From Shinella curvata (GTDB lineage Bacteria; Pseudomonadota; Alphaproteobacteria; Rhizobiales; Rhizobiaceae), in NCBI RefSeq assembly GCF_022899935.1, contig NZ_JALJCJ010000002.1, positions 620,001-684,000 of the forward strand: DNA of 64,000 bases. The letters run 5' to 3'. A program made the position numbers and the translations under genes. Positions 48,056-57,044 of this stretch are shown one piece after another. Numbering within the stretch: the first letter of the stretch is position 1; each line of letters starts with the position of its first letter. The notes under the pieces are model-generated. The model did not search any database and was not told where the DNA came from. It was given only the letters and a program-made list of their open reading frames with translations.

Positions 48056-48565
48056 ATGGACACGATCGGTGAAGATGGGCTTCTCAGGCATCCTGTGCCG
48101 GTGTCGGCTGCACTCCGGCTGTTTTTCCTCGCGACCGGCCTCTTCGTCATCGTGATCGCGACCTATGAGCTGTACCGCGGCGTGTGGCCTTTCAATTTCG
48201 CCAGCCCTTTCTTCCTGTTCCTCATCTTCGGCGCCTGGTCGGTCGGTGGCCCCATTGCCTGGGCCGGGCTGACGGGACCGTCGACGCTCTGGACGATCGG
48301 GCGGGGCCGTATCGTCATCGAGCGCAAGCAGCCGTTCCGCAAGCTGCAAAGCGATGTTTTTGCGCAAGGCGATGGTTCGCGTCTGGTGGTCGCCGAACAC
48401 GAATCCATGGACGGCGATCCGACATGGAGCGTGGTGCTCGCGGCACCCGATGGCCGCCGTTTCGAGACCCGCCGCCTGCAAACGCGTGTCGCCGCCGAGC
48501 GACTTCTGGCGCGGATCGAGGCGGCTTTTACCACGCCGGAACCTTCACCCCAGCCACCGGATTGA
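48056..48565 (+). CDS. Membrane protein of unknown function
   Basis: 169 residues. Two membrane helices ([20 protein letters not shown] and [20 protein letters not shown]) followed by a beta-rich cytoplasmic domain ([38 protein letters not shown]) reminiscent of a bacterial PH-like fold. The tail is Pro-rich. The family is not recognised. It lies 104 bases before psd on the same strand. Confidence 0.68.
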   Translation: MDTIGEDGLLRHPVPVSAALRLFFLATGLFVIVIATYELYRGVWPFNFASPFFLFLIFGAWSVGGPIAWAGLTGPSTLWTIGRGRIVIERKQPFRKLQSDVFAQGDGSRLVVAEHESMDGDPTWSVVLAAPDGRRFETRRLQTRVAAERLLARIEAAFTTPEPSPQPPD

Positions 48566-48669
48566 GCCACAGGGCGCGGGCCGGCTGGGGGCTATTCGCC
48601 ACGCCGCATTGCTCCCGGCGGGTTTTCACGCTAGGTCGGTGGCGTGAAATTGTCAGGAGATGTCGGAAG

Positions 48670-49368
48670 ATGAGTTTGGTCGATACGATACGCAGCACCC
48701 TGGTGCCGATCCATCGGGAGGGCTGGAAGTTCGTGGCCGGCTTCTTCGTCGTTTCCCTGCTGCTGGGAGCCGCGTGGGAGCCGCTGATGTGGATCGGCTT
48801 CGTCCTCACCGCCTGGTGCGCCTATTTCTTCCGCGATCCCGAGAGGCTGACACCGCAGGATGACGATCTCGTCATCAGCCCGGCGGATGGCCGCGTCTCT
48901 GCCATCGCCATGGTGACGCCGCCGGCCGAACTGGAGCTCGGCGACAAGCCGATGCTGCGCATCTCGGTCTTCATGAACGTCTTCAACTGCCATGTGAACC
49001 GTGCGCCGATGCGCGGCCGCGTCTCGCGCGTCGCCTATCGCGCCGGCAAATTCCTCAACGCCGATCTCGACAAGGCGAGCCAGGAGAACGAGCGCAACGG
49101 CCTCGTCATCGAAAGCGCCCATGGCTCGATCGGCGTGGTGCAGATCGCTGGTCTCGTGGCGCGCCGCATCCTGTGCTGGACCGTCATGAACGACAGCCTT
49201 GAAGCCGGCGAGCGCTTCGGCCTCATCCGTTTCGGCTCGCGCCTGGATGTCTTCCTGCCCGAGGGCGTGCAGCCGCGCGTCAGCCTCGGCCAGACGGCGA
49301 TTGCCGGCGAGACGGTGCTGGCGGAATTCGGCTCGGCCAAGGGACCGGTCGTCAGCCGTCGCGGCTGA
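48670..49368 (+). CDS. psd: Phosphatidylserine decarboxylase (short form)
   Basis: 232 residues from ATG 48670 (GGAAG upstream). It makes phosphatidylethanolamine from phosphatidylserine. A membrane region (about 20-55) is followed by [32 protein letters not shown] and the C-terminal autoprocessing site [11 protein letters not shown], where the Ser of the Gly-Ser becomes the pyruvoyl group. The short PSD-A-like type common in Rhizobia. It pairs with pssA 78 bases downstream. Confidence 0.94.
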   Translation: MSLVDTIRSTLVPIHREGWKFVAGFFVVSLLLGAAWEPLMWIGFVLTAWCAYFFRDPERLTPQDDDLVISPADGRVSAIAMVTPPAELELGDKPMLRISVFMNVFNCHVNRAPMRGRVSRVAYRAGKFLNADLDKASQENERNGLVIESAHGSIGVVQIAGLVARRILCWTVMNDSLEAGERFGLIRFGSRLDVFLPEGVQPRVSLGQTAIAGETVLAEFGSAKGPVVSRRG

Positions 49369-49446
49369 GCGATTGATCATTCGCAGCGGCGGCCTATCTC
49401 GGATTGAGACGGCCGCTGCAGATGAGAGAGAACGAAGCGAAAAGCG

Positions 49447-50298
49447 ATGGACACACCGTTTCCGCCCTATGAGCCGAATGGCCCGAACGACGAAGCCCGT
49501 GGCCCGCGCCTGCGCGAAATCCCGCTGCGCGTGATCATCCCCAATGTCATCACGGTTCTGGCCATTTGCGCCGGCCTGACGGGCATCCGGCTCGCCTTTG
49601 AAAACCGCTACGAGCTGGCGGTCGGCATGGTACTGCTGGCTGCCTTTCTCGATGGCATCGACGGCCGCATCGCGCGCCTCCTGAAGGCCACGTCGAAATT
49701 CGGCGGCCAGATGGACTCGCTTGCCGATATCGTCAATTTCGGCGTCGCACCGGCGCTGGTGCTCTATGTCTTCATTCTCGATCAGGCGCGCTCCTTCGGC
49801 TGGATCGCGGCACTGATCTACGCCATCGCCGCCGGTCTCCGCCTTGCGCGCTTCAACGTCATGGCCGAGCGCGAGACCAAGGCGAAGTGGCAATCGGAGT
49901 ATTTCGTCGGCGTACCCGCGCCGGCAGGTGCCATGCTGGTGCTCCTGCCGGTCTATGTCGGTTTCCTCGGGCTTGCGCCCACGCCGCTCTTCGCCTATCT
50001 CGCCTCCGGCTACACGGTGCTGATCGGCTTCCTGCTGGTCAGCCGCCTGCCGGTCTGGTCGGGCAAGTCGGAAGGCAGCCGGGTGCGCCGCGATCTGGTT
50101 CTGCCGATCATTCTGCTGGTGGTGCTCTATGTCGCGACGCTGATGAGCTTCACCTGGGAGACCATGGTCATCACCGTCGTCGGCTATCTCGCGACCCTGC
50201 CGTTCGGTGCGCGCTCCTGGCAGCGCAAATACGGCGGCTGGACCGCGCCGACGACCAATGGCGCCAGCGAATTCCCGGAAGAGCACGAAGGTCAGTAA
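49447..50298 (+). CDS. pssA: CDP-diacylglycerol-serine O-phosphatidyltransferase
   Basis: 283 residues. It makes phosphatidylserine, the substrate of Psd. The CDP-alcohol phosphotransferase motif is complete: DGRIARLLKATSKFGGQMD followed by SLAD, i.e. DGxxARx8Gx3Dx3D. About eight membrane helices follow, and the tail is soluble. With psd it forms the phosphatidylethanolamine pair. A strong terminator follows. Confidence 0.95.
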   Translation: MDTPFPPYEPNGPNDEARGPRLREIPLRVIIPNVITVLAICAGLTGIRLAFENRYELAVGMVLLAAFLDGIDGRIARLLKATSKFGGQMDSLADIVNFGVAPALVLYVFILDQARSFGWIAALIYAIAAGLRLARFNVMAERETKAKWQSEYFVGVPAPAGAMLVLLPVYVGFLGLAPTPLFAYLASGYTVLIGFLLVSRLPVWSGKSEGSRVRRDLVLPIILLVVLYVATLMSFTWETMVITVVGYLATLPFGARSWQRKYGGWTAPTTNGASEFPEEHEGQ

Positions 50299-50332
50299 GC
50301 CAACCGTCATCACATCCGCGTGAGCCCGTCAA

Positions 50333-50370
50333 AAGCCCTGCCCACATCCCGTGGCAGGGCTTGATTTTTT
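50333..50370 (+). terminator. Terminator after pssA
   Basis: AAGCCCTGC (50333-50341) and GCAGGGCTT (50354-50362) pair, extended by CAC/GTG with a one-base bulge, then GATTTTTT (50363-50370). A typical strong Rho-independent site. Confidence 0.85.
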
Positions 50371-50387
50371 GGTGCAGGTCGACTAAC

Positions 50388-50417
50388 TAGCAAGCAAATA
50401 GATAGCAAGCTAATAAT
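50388..50417. promoter_or_regulatory. Repeated TAGCAAGC boxes before the MarR gene
   Basis: TAGCAAGC occurs at 50388-50395 and again at 50403-50410, 15 bases apart, in AT-rich sequence 23-45 bases before the marR start. The second copy is also palindromic (TAGC-AA-GCTA). They are likely binding sites of the MarR product itself. Confidence 0.6.
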
Positions 50418-50432
50418 GTTTGGGCTACCAAG

Positions 50433-50888
50433 ATGACGGCTAATGATCCCCGCGAGCATCTGCTCGACGACCTCTCCCGCGTTCAGCGCAAGATGCGCGC
50501 GCTCTTCGATGCGCGCGTGAAGGAGAGGGGCCTGACCCTGCCGCGCGCCCGCGCGCTGCTCATTCTCGGCCGTGGCGCCCAGCTCAACCAGCGGGAACTG
50601 GCCGAGGAACTGGATATCGAGACGCCGACGCTGGTACGCTTGCTCGACGGCATGGAGAAGCAGGGTTTTATCGAGCGCCAGTCGGTCGAGGGCGACCGAC
50701 GCGCCAAGCAGATCGCCATGACGCCGCACGGCGCCCAGGTGGCCAAGGAGGTGCTGGATCTCGCTCGTTCGTTGCGTGCCGATGTGCTGAACAGCATCAC
50801 CATCGCCGACATGCACACGACCGTGAAGGTCTTCTCGGCCATGGCGGACAATATCGCCCGCAGCTGTCGGGAGAGCGTCGAGGCATGA
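50433..50888 (+). CDS. MarR-family regulator of the efflux operon
   Basis: 151 residues. The winged-helix core is LLILGRGAQLNQRELAEELD, then IETPTLVRLLDGMEKQGFIE and the wing RQSVEGDRRAKQIAMTPHG. It overlaps the downstream transporter by 4 nt (ATGA). MarR repressors of EmrAB-type pumps respond to small phenolic or hydrophobic ligands. Autoregulation through the repeats at 50388-50417 is likely. Confidence 0.92.
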   Translation: MTANDPREHLLDDLSRVQRKMRALFDARVKERGLTLPRARALLILGRGAQLNQRELAEELDIETPTLVRLLDGMEKQGFIERQSVEGDRRAKQIAMTPHGAQVAKEVLDLARSLRADVLNSITIADMHTTVKVFSAMADNIARSCRESVEA

Positions 50889-52558
50889 GCACCGTCCCCG
50901 CCACCGAAACACGCGGGGAGGAGGACGAGGCAAAAGAGCCGATCGGGCCGGTACCGGCCGCCCCGCCGCCGGCAGCACCTCCGATGCCGCCCGCTCGTGC
51001 CGCGGCCTATATGGCCGCCTCCACGCTGCTTGCCCTGACGCAGGGCTTCGGCATGAACCTCGTCGCCGCCAACATTCCCCAGCTGCAAGGGCCGTTCGGC
51101 GCGACCAGCGCGGAGGCCGTCTGGCTGATGGCCGCCTATATGGCGCCGAATGCCTCGCTGTCGATCGCGCTCATCAAGATCCGCAACCAGTATGGCCTGC
51201 GCCACTTCGCCGAACTCGGCATCGCCGTGTTCCTGGTCGTCACGGTGCTGCATGTCTTCATCACCGATCTGCAATCGGCGCTCGTACTGCGCTTCTTTGC
51301 CGGCATCGCGGCGGCACCGCTGTCCTCGCTCGGCTTCCTCTACATGCTGGAAGCCTTTTCTCCGGCCCGCAAGCTGACCATCGGCCTCTCGTTGGCGCTT
51401 ACCAATATCGCGCTCGCCGCACCGCTGACGCGCATCATCTCGCCGCCGCTCATCGCGCTCGGCAATGTGCGAGGATTGCTCATCCTCGAAGTCGGCCTTT
51501 CCATGCTCGCCTTCGCGGCGATTTATCTCCTGCCGCTGACGCCGCTGCCGCGCGCGAAGGTCATCGAGAAGCTCGATATCGTCAGCTATCTCTTCATCGC
51601 CATCGGTTTCGGGACGGCTGCCGTCATCCTCGTCACCGGCCGCACCTATTGGTGGCTGGAAGCGCAGTGGATCGGCGAATTGCTGGTGTTGATGATTGCG
51701 TCCCTGACCATTGCCGCCATTCTGGAGCTGAACCGGGAACGGCCGCTGATCGATCTTCGCTGGCTCGTCAGTCGCGACGTGCTGCACTTCGCCGCCGTCC
51801 TGTTGCTGTTCCGCCTGATGCTTGCCGAGCAGACAGCCGTTGCCGCCAACTTCTTCCAGATCATGGGCCTGCAGAACGACCAGCTGGTCGGTCTCTACAC
51901 CGTCGTCGCGCTGGCGACGCTCGTGGGCGGCCTGGTCTGCGCGGCGATCATCAAGCCCGGCCGTGAGCCGACCATCCATATGGTCGCCCTGCTGTTGATT
52001 GGCGTCGGCGCTTTTCTCGACAGCCATGCGACGAACCTGACGCGCCCGCATGAAATGTATCTCAGCCAGGCGATGATCGCCGTCGGCGGCGCCCTGTTTC
52101 TGCCGCCCGCCATGGCGTCCGGCTTCGTCATGGCGCTGCGCAAGGGGCCGCAATATATCCTGAGCTTCATCGTCGTCTTCCTGGTCACGCAGAGCCTCGG
52201 GGGGCTGGCCGGCTCGGCGATCTTCGGATCCTTCATCACGCTGCGCGAAAAATTCCATTCGAACGTTCTGGCCCAGGCCATGACGCTCACAGATCCCTTG
52301 GTCGCCACCCGCGTCTCGCAGCTTTCTGCAGCCTATGGTCGCGTGATCACCGACCCGGCGCTTCTCAAGGCCGAGGGCGTTTCGCTGCTCGGCCAGCAGG
52401 TGACGCGCGAGGCCAATGTGCTCGCCCATAACGATGCGTTTTTCGTCATCGCGCTGCTGGCGGTCGCCTCCGCCGTCGCGCTCGCCACCCACCGAATCTA
52501 TGTCCATATGAAAGAGGCCAGCGCCCGCGTGAGCGGTGAAGCGGCCGTTGAAGGTTGA
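50885..52558 (+). CDS. DHA2-type MFS efflux pump subunit (EmrB-like)
   Basis: 557 residues. After a Pro/Ala/Glu-rich N-terminus (1-40), about fourteen membrane helices follow, the DHA2 count. Conserved parts: GFGMNLVAANIPQLQGPFGA, VWLMAAYMAPNASLSIALIK, LRFFAGIAAAPLSSLGFLYM. It pairs with the HlyD-type adaptor next to it, so it probably exports a hydrophobic compound across both membranes with an outer channel encoded elsewhere. Confidence 0.9.
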   Translation: MSTVPATETRGEEDEAKEPIGPVPAAPPPAAPPMPPARAAAYMAASTLLALTQGFGMNLVAANIPQLQGPFGATSAEAVWLMAAYMAPNASLSIALIKIRNQYGLRHFAELGIAVFLVVTVLHVFITDLQSALVLRFFAGIAAAPLSSLGFLYMLEAFSPARKLTIGLSLALTNIALAAPLTRIISPPLIALGNVRGLLILEVGLSMLAFAAIYLLPLTPLPRAKVIEKLDIVSYLFIAIGFGTAAVILVTGRTYWWLEAQWIGELLVLMIASLTIAAILELNRERPLIDLRWLVSRDVLHFAAVLLLFRLMLAEQTAVAANFFQIMGLQNDQLVGLYTVVALATLVGGLVCAAIIKPGREPTIHMVALLLIGVGAFLDSHATNLTRPHEMYLSQAMIAVGGALFLPPAMASGFVMALRKGPQYILSFIVVFLVTQSLGGLAGSAIFGSFITLREKFHSNVLAQAMTLTDPLVATRVSQLSAAYGRVITDPALLKAEGVSLLGQQVTREANVLAHNDAFFVIALLAVASAVALATHRIYVHMKEASARVSGEAAVEG

Positions 52559-52562
52559 TGCC

Positions 52563-53600
52563 ATGAAACAGTATATCCGCAACACCGCGACCGCTCTTGC
52601 TGTCGTCCTCGGCCTGGTCGGCATCGGCGTCGTCGCCTATGCTTGGCAGCTGCCGCCGTTTTCCAGCGAGGTGCAGACGACCGACAACGCCTATGTGCGC
52701 GGCTACGTCACCCTGATCAGCCCGCAGCTCGCCGGCTATGTCACCGATGTCCCGGTGAAGGACTACGAGACCGTCAAGGCTGGCGCCGTGCTTGCGCGTC
52801 TCGACGACCGCATCTACCGCCAGAAGGTCGAGCAGGCGAAGGCCACGCTCGCCAGCCAGCAGGCAGCGCTCGCCAATTCCGCCCAGCAGGAGAACGCCGC
52901 CAAGGCCAGCATCGGCGCCAGCGAGGCCGCCCTTGCCAGCGCCACCTATGCCAAGCGCCGGGCGGAAGAGAGCTGGAACCGCGTGGAAGAGCTTTCCAAC
53001 AAGGGCATCGCCACCCAGGCTGACCGCGAGCAGAGCCGCACCACGCTGGATCAGGCCGAGGCCGCGGTCTCGCAGGCGCAGGCCAATCTGGAAGTCACCC
53101 GGCAGAACCTGCAGACCATCATCGTCAGCCGCGATTCCCTGCGCGCTGCTGTCGCCGGGGCGGAGGCCTCGGTCGAACTGGCGAAGATCGATCTCTCCAA
53201 CACGGTCATCACCGCGCCGCGCGACGGCGTGGTCGGCGAGGTTGGCGTCAAGCTCGGCCAATATGTCGCCGCCGGCACCCAGTTGATGGCCGTCGTGCCG
53301 CACGACACCTGGGTCATCGCCAATTTCAAGGAAACGCAGCTCGCCTATATCAAGCCGGGGCAGGCGGTGGAGGTGCGCGTCGATGCCTTCAAGCATGCAA
53401 CGCTGAAGGGCCATGTCGAACGCTTCTCGCCGGCGGCCGGTTCGGAGTTCAGCGTGATCAAACCCGACAACGCGACCGGCAATTTCACCAAGGTCGCCCA
53501 GCGCATCCCGGTGCGCATCGCCATCGATGACGGGCAGGATCTGTCGAAATATCTGGCGCCGGGGCTTTCGGTGGTGGTCACGACGGTGGTGGGGAAGTGA
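52563..53600 (+). CDS. HlyD-family periplasmic adaptor (EmrA-like)
   Basis: 345 residues from ATG 52563, with GAAGG upstream; GTG 52536 would overlap the transporter. One N-terminal membrane helix (TALAVVLGLVGIGVVAYAW), then the biotinyl-lipoyl domain (VQTTDNAYVRGYVTLISPQ), a long coiled coil (about 90-200, KVEQAKATLASQQAALANSA and so on) and a beta-barrel (TVITAPRDGVVGEVGVKLGQ). The lipoyl halves are intact. Third gene of marR-emrB-emrA. Confidence 0.92.
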   Translation: MKQYIRNTATALAVVLGLVGIGVVAYAWQLPPFSSEVQTTDNAYVRGYVTLISPQLAGYVTDVPVKDYETVKAGAVLARLDDRIYRQKVEQAKATLASQQAALANSAQQENAAKASIGASEAALASATYAKRRAEESWNRVEELSNKGIATQADREQSRTTLDQAEAAVSQAQANLEVTRQNLQTIIVSRDSLRAAVAGAEASVELAKIDLSNTVITAPRDGVVGEVGVKLGQYVAAGTQLMAVVPHDTWVIANFKETQLAYIKPGQAVEVRVDAFKHATLKGHVERFSPAAGSEFSVIKPDNATGNFTKVAQRIPVRIAIDDGQDLSKYLAPGLSVVVTTVVGK

Positions 53601-53632
53601 CGCGGAAGGCCTGAGCGGCGCTGTATCGTGCG

Positions 53633-53668
53633 GCGTGGATCCTCGGGTCAAGCCCGAGGATGACGACA
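53633..53668 (+). repeat. Rhizobial intergenic palindrome, copy A
   Basis: Stem ATCCTCGGG (53639-53647) and CCCGAGGAT (53653-53661), loop TCAAG, with flanks GGCGTGG and GACGACA. The same unit occurs inverted at 53741-53775 and, slightly changed, at 60465-60500. It resembles RIME-type repeats of Rhizobiales. Confidence 0.75.
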
Positions 53669-53740
53669 GAAGAAAACACTGTTGGAAAAGTTATGGTCCC
53701 GCGTGCCGCGCGGTTTGAGAAACGGGAGGCATCTCCTCCT

Positions 53741-53775
53741 CTCCGTCCTCCTCGGGCTTGACCCGAGGATCCACC
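53741..53775 (-). repeat. Rhizobial intergenic palindrome, copy B
   Basis: CCTCGGG (53750-53756), loop CTTGA, CCCGAGG (53762-53768), then ATCCACCC. Its reverse complement matches copy A closely, including the flank GTGGAT, so A and B form a larger inverted repeat with about 70 bases between. This is how RIME1-like elements are built. Confidence 0.75.
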
Positions 53776-53815
53776 CGGCGCGCACTGACCCCGATGAGGT
53801 GAAACCTGCCGACAA

Positions 53816-54556
53816 TCACTCCGGCAGGCGGTAATCCACCAGACGCCCCTGGCGCATGTCGAACAGCTTGCCCGTTTCCGTATAATCGGTCGCGACCAGC
53901 GGCAGCAGAGCCTTGGCCACTTCGGACGGATGCTGCACCGTCGAGGGATCTTCGCCCGGCACGGCCTGGGCGCGCATGGCGGTGCGGGTGGCGCCGGGGT
54001 CGACGGAGGTGATGCGTAGCGCCGTGCGCTGCGTCTCGCCGGCCCAGGTGCGGGCGATGGCTTCGACGGCGGCCTTTGAGGCGGAGTAGGGACCCCAGAA
54101 GGGCTTGCACTTGTGGGCGGCGCTCGAGGAAAGGATGACGGCGCGGCCGGCATCGGACTTCAGGAGCAGCGGCGCCACCGAACGGATCAGCCGCCACGTC
54201 GCGGTGACGTTGATGTTCATGACCTTCTCGAACACCTTTGCCTCGACATGGTCGATCGGCGAGATGATGCCGAGAACGCCGGCATTGGCGACGAGAATAT
54301 CGAGCTTGCCCCAGCGTTCGAAGATCGAACCGCCGAGCTTGTCGATCGCCGCCATGTCGGCGAGATCGAAGGGCACCAGCGTCGCGCTGCCGCCTTCCGC
54401 CTTGATCGCATCGTCCAGCTCTTCGAGGCCGCCGACGGTGCGGGCGCAGGCGATGACATGCGCACCGGCCTTGGCGAGTTCGAGGGCAGTGAAATAGCCG
54501 ATACCGCGCGATGCGCCGGTGACCAGCGCAATGCGGCCGTTCAGGTCGATGCTCAT
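53816..54556 (-). CDS. Short-chain dehydrogenase/reductase
   Basis: 246 residues. Classical SDR: NAD(P) site VTGASRGIGYFTALELAKAG, the NAG motif in ILVANAGVLGIIS, catalytic Ser in VILSSSAAHKC and YSASKAAVEAI with Tyr/Lys. The C-terminal part ends in FDMRQGRLVDYRLPE. The substrate is unknown. It starts 11 bases after purF and is probably cotranscribed with it. Confidence 0.9.
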   Translation of the reverse strand: MSIDLNGRIALVTGASRGIGYFTALELAKAGAHVIACARTVGGLEELDDAIKAEGGSATLVPFDLADMAAIDKLGGSIFERWGKLDILVANAGVLGIISPIDHVEAKVFEKVMNINVTATWRLIRSVAPLLLKSDAGRAVILSSSAAHKCKPFWGPYSASKAAVEAIARTWAGETQRTALRITSVDPGATRTAMRAQAVPGEDPSTVQHPSEVAKALLPLVATDYTETGKLFDMRQGRLVDYRLPE

Positions 54557-54567
54557 GATGTCTTCAA

Positions 54568-56061
54568 TTATCCGTTGCTAGCCATGACTGAGACCTTCCG
54601 TCCCATCGTCTCGCCTTCCTTGTCAAGGAGGCGCGTCGGATAGTCGCCGGTGAAGTAATGGTCGGTAAACTGCGGCCGGGCCGGGTTGCGATCCTCGCCG
54701 CCGACGGCGCGATAGAGGCCGTCGATGGAGATGAACTCCAGTGAATCCGCGCCGATATATTTCGCCATCGCCTTGACGTCATTGTACTGGTTGGCAAGCA
54801 GCTTGTCGCGGTCGGGCGTGTCGATGCCGTAGAAATCCGGGTAGAAGATCATCGGGCTGGCGACGCGGATATGCACTTCCTTGGCGCCGGCATCGCGGAT
54901 CATCTGCACGATCTTCAGCGAGGTCGTGCCGCGCACGATGGAATCGTCAACGAGGATGACGCGCTTGCCGGCGATCATCGCGCGGTTGGCCGAATGTTTC
55001 AGCTTCACGCCGAAGGCGCGGATCTGCTGCGTCGGCTCGATGAAGGTGCGGCCGACATAGTGGTTGCGGATGATGCCGTATTCGAAGGGAATACCGCTCT
55101 CCTGGGCATAGCCGAGCGCCGCCGGCGTGCCGCCGTCCGGCACCGGCACGACCACGTCGCCCTCGACCGGATGTTCCTTGGCGAGGTTGATGCCCATGTT
55201 CTTGCGCGCGACATAGACGCTGCGGCCGCCGACGACCGAGTCCGGACGGGCAAAATAGACATATTCGAACAGGCAGAGCCGTTCCGGCTGCGCATTGCCC
55301 GACTTCTTCGCCTCGATGGTGATCGAGCCGTCCGGCTGGATTTCACAGACGATGATCTCGCCGTTCTCGACGTCACGAATGAACTTGGCACCGATGATGT
55401 CGAGGGCGCAGGTTTCGGACGCGAAGATCGGCTTGCCGTCGAGTTCACCCATGACCAGCGGACGGATGCCCGTGGGATCGCGGGCGGCGATCAGCTTGGT
55501 GCGGGTGATGCCGAGCATCGAATAGCCGCCTTCCATCTGGCGGATGGCGTCGATGAAGCGGTCGGTCGTGTTCGTGTAGCGCGAGCGGGCGATGAGGTGG
55601 AGAACGACTTCCGTGTCGGAGGTCGACTGACAGATCGCGCCACCGGCAATCAGCTGGCGCCGCAGCGTCAGACCGTTGGTGAAGTTGCCGTTGTGGGCGA
55701 CGGCGATGCCGCCGACTTCCAGTTCGGCAAAGAGCGGCTGAACGTTGCGTAGCGCCACTTCGCCCGTCGTGGAATAGCGCGTGTGGCCGACGGCGATGGT
55801 GCCGGGCAGTTTCGCCAGCGTCGCCGGGTTGGTGTAGTGGTCGCCGACAAGGCCCATATGCTTTTCGGTGTGGAACTGCTTGCCGTCGAAGGACACGATG
55901 CCGGCCGCTTCCTGGCCGCGATGCTGAAGCGCATGCAGGCCGAGCGCCGTCAGCGTCGCGGCATCCGGATGGCCGAGAATGCCGAAGACGCCGCACTCTT
56001 CGTGAAGCGTATCGCCATCGAGATCGTCGTCGTGGCGGCCGGGGAACAGGAAATCGCTCAT
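54568..56061 (-). CDS. purF: Amidophosphoribosyltransferase
   Basis: 497 residues. First committed step of purine synthesis, PRPP plus glutamine to phosphoribosylamine. A 22-residue propeptide precedes Cys23 (HEECGVFGILGHPD), the N-terminal glutaminase nucleophile. The glutaminase domain has GLHALQHRGQEAAGIVSFDG, and the PRPP-binding loop is VILVDDSIVRGTTSLKIV. The presence of the propeptide fits the Fe-S or Bacillus-like class. A palindrome lies upstream at 56117-56142. Confidence 0.96.
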   Translation of the reverse strand: MSDFLFPGRHDDDLDGDTLHEECGVFGILGHPDAATLTALGLHALQHRGQEAAGIVSFDGKQFHTEKHMGLVGDHYTNPATLAKLPGTIAVGHTRYSTTGEVALRNVQPLFAELEVGGIAVAHNGNFTNGLTLRRQLIAGGAICQSTSDTEVVLHLIARSRYTNTTDRFIDAIRQMEGGYSMLGITRTKLIAARDPTGIRPLVMGELDGKPIFASETCALDIIGAKFIRDVENGEIIVCEIQPDGSITIEAKKSGNAQPERLCLFEYVYFARPDSVVGGRSVYVARKNMGINLAKEHPVEGDVVVPVPDGGTPAALGYAQESGIPFEYGIIRNHYVGRTFIEPTQQIRAFGVKLKHSANRAMIAGKRVILVDDSIVRGTTSLKIVQMIRDAGAKEVHIRVASPMIFYPDFYGIDTPDRDKLLANQYNDVKAMAKYIGADSLEFISIDGLYRAVGGEDRNPARPQFTDHYFTGDYPTRLLDKEGETMGRKVSVMASNG

Positions 56062-56116
56062 TGCTGCAAGCCTTTGCTCGGGACCATAGGAGGTTGCACG
56101 GGTCGTCGTCGGGTGC

Positions 56117-56142
56117 CGGCCATGCCCATATGGGTATGGCCG
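56117..56142. promoter_or_regulatory. Near-perfect 26-bp palindrome upstream of purF
   Basis: CGGCCAT at 56117-56123 and ATGGCCG at 56136-56142 flank the inner CCCATATGGG (56125-56134); the two positions G56124/T56135 do not match but can wobble pair. It lies between cvpA and purF, 56 bases before the purF start. It could be an operator, or the end of the cvpA message. Confidence 0.6.
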
Positions 56143-56254
56143 AAAGCATTTGCCACCGAGGCCCGGAAGCGTCAGTGGCTGATGGTCTATCCTACCAAAA
56201 AATCGGGGAGCCTGCCCTCGTCAAATTTCGCGAGCGGCGGCTCCCCTGATCGTT

Positions 56255-56902
56255 TTATCCGTTCGTGGCGGGTATTTCTTCCGCCGGTGCCTGGTCGGCA
56301 CCACCCGTGCCGGTGCCCGTGTCAGTGGCGGCGCCATCCGGGTCTTCCGTCGTGCTGCCTTCGCCCGTCGCCGGCGCACCTTCGGCCGGCTTGCCGCGCA
56401 GGCGGTCGATGATCGTGGCATCGGCATCCTCGGGCAGCAACGCGATGAGGCGCGCGCCGAGATTGTCGAGAAGCGGCTTCGACTTCGCCGTCGTGACCCA
56501 CGGCGGCTGCTGCTGCGGCGCGACCAGCCAGTTGAAGAACAGCATGGCGACCACAACGAGCAGAATGCCGCGCGCGGCACCGAACAGGAAGCCCAGCGTG
56601 CGGTCGAGCGCGCCGATGCGGCTGTCGATGATGAAATCGGCAATCCGCATGGTGATGAAGGAGATCACGATCAGCGCGACGAGGAACACGGCGCCGGCCG
56701 AGCCGACCATCGCGACGGTGTCGCTCGTCGTATAGTCCTTCGCGTAAGGCAGAAGCACCGGATAGAGGAAATAGGCGGCTGCCGCGGCACCCACCCAGCT
56801 TGCGACGGACAGTACCTCGCGCGAGAAACCGCGCACCATCGCCAGCACGGCGGAAAACAGCGCCACGCCGATGACGATACCGTCGAGAATTGTGATGGGC
56901 AT
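56255..56902 (-). CDS. cvpA: CvpA-family membrane protein
   Basis: 215 residues from ATG 56902 (AGGA upstream). Four membrane helices: ILDGIVIGVALFSAVLAMVR, LSVASWVGAAAAAYFLYPVL, MVGSAGAVFLVALIVISFIT and FLFGAARGILLVVVAMLFFN. Then an acidic, Thr/Gly-rich tail. CvpA proteins stand next to purF in many bacteria and help envelope integrity and colicin V export. Same-strand neighbour of purF, 193 bases apart. Confidence 0.92.
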   Translation of the reverse strand: MPITILDGIVIGVALFSAVLAMVRGFSREVLSVASWVGAAAAAYFLYPVLLPYAKDYTTSDTVAMVGSAGAVFLVALIVISFITMRIADFIIDSRIGALDRTLGFLFGAARGILLVVVAMLFFNWLVAPQQQPPWVTTAKSKPLLDNLGARLIALLPEDADATIIDRLRGKPAEGAPATGEGSTTEDPDGAATDTGTGTGGADQAPAEEIPATNG

Positions 56903-57044
56903 GTTCGTCCTACTCCAAACCCGAAATGTCGCCAGACCCCACGTCCCGTGCGGAGCGCACATTAGCGGAAGGCGTCTTTGCCGTCCCGGTTCGGTACGTT
57001 CAAAACCCGCGTTTCCCACAGGGCTTTATGCGTATCGAAGGCCG

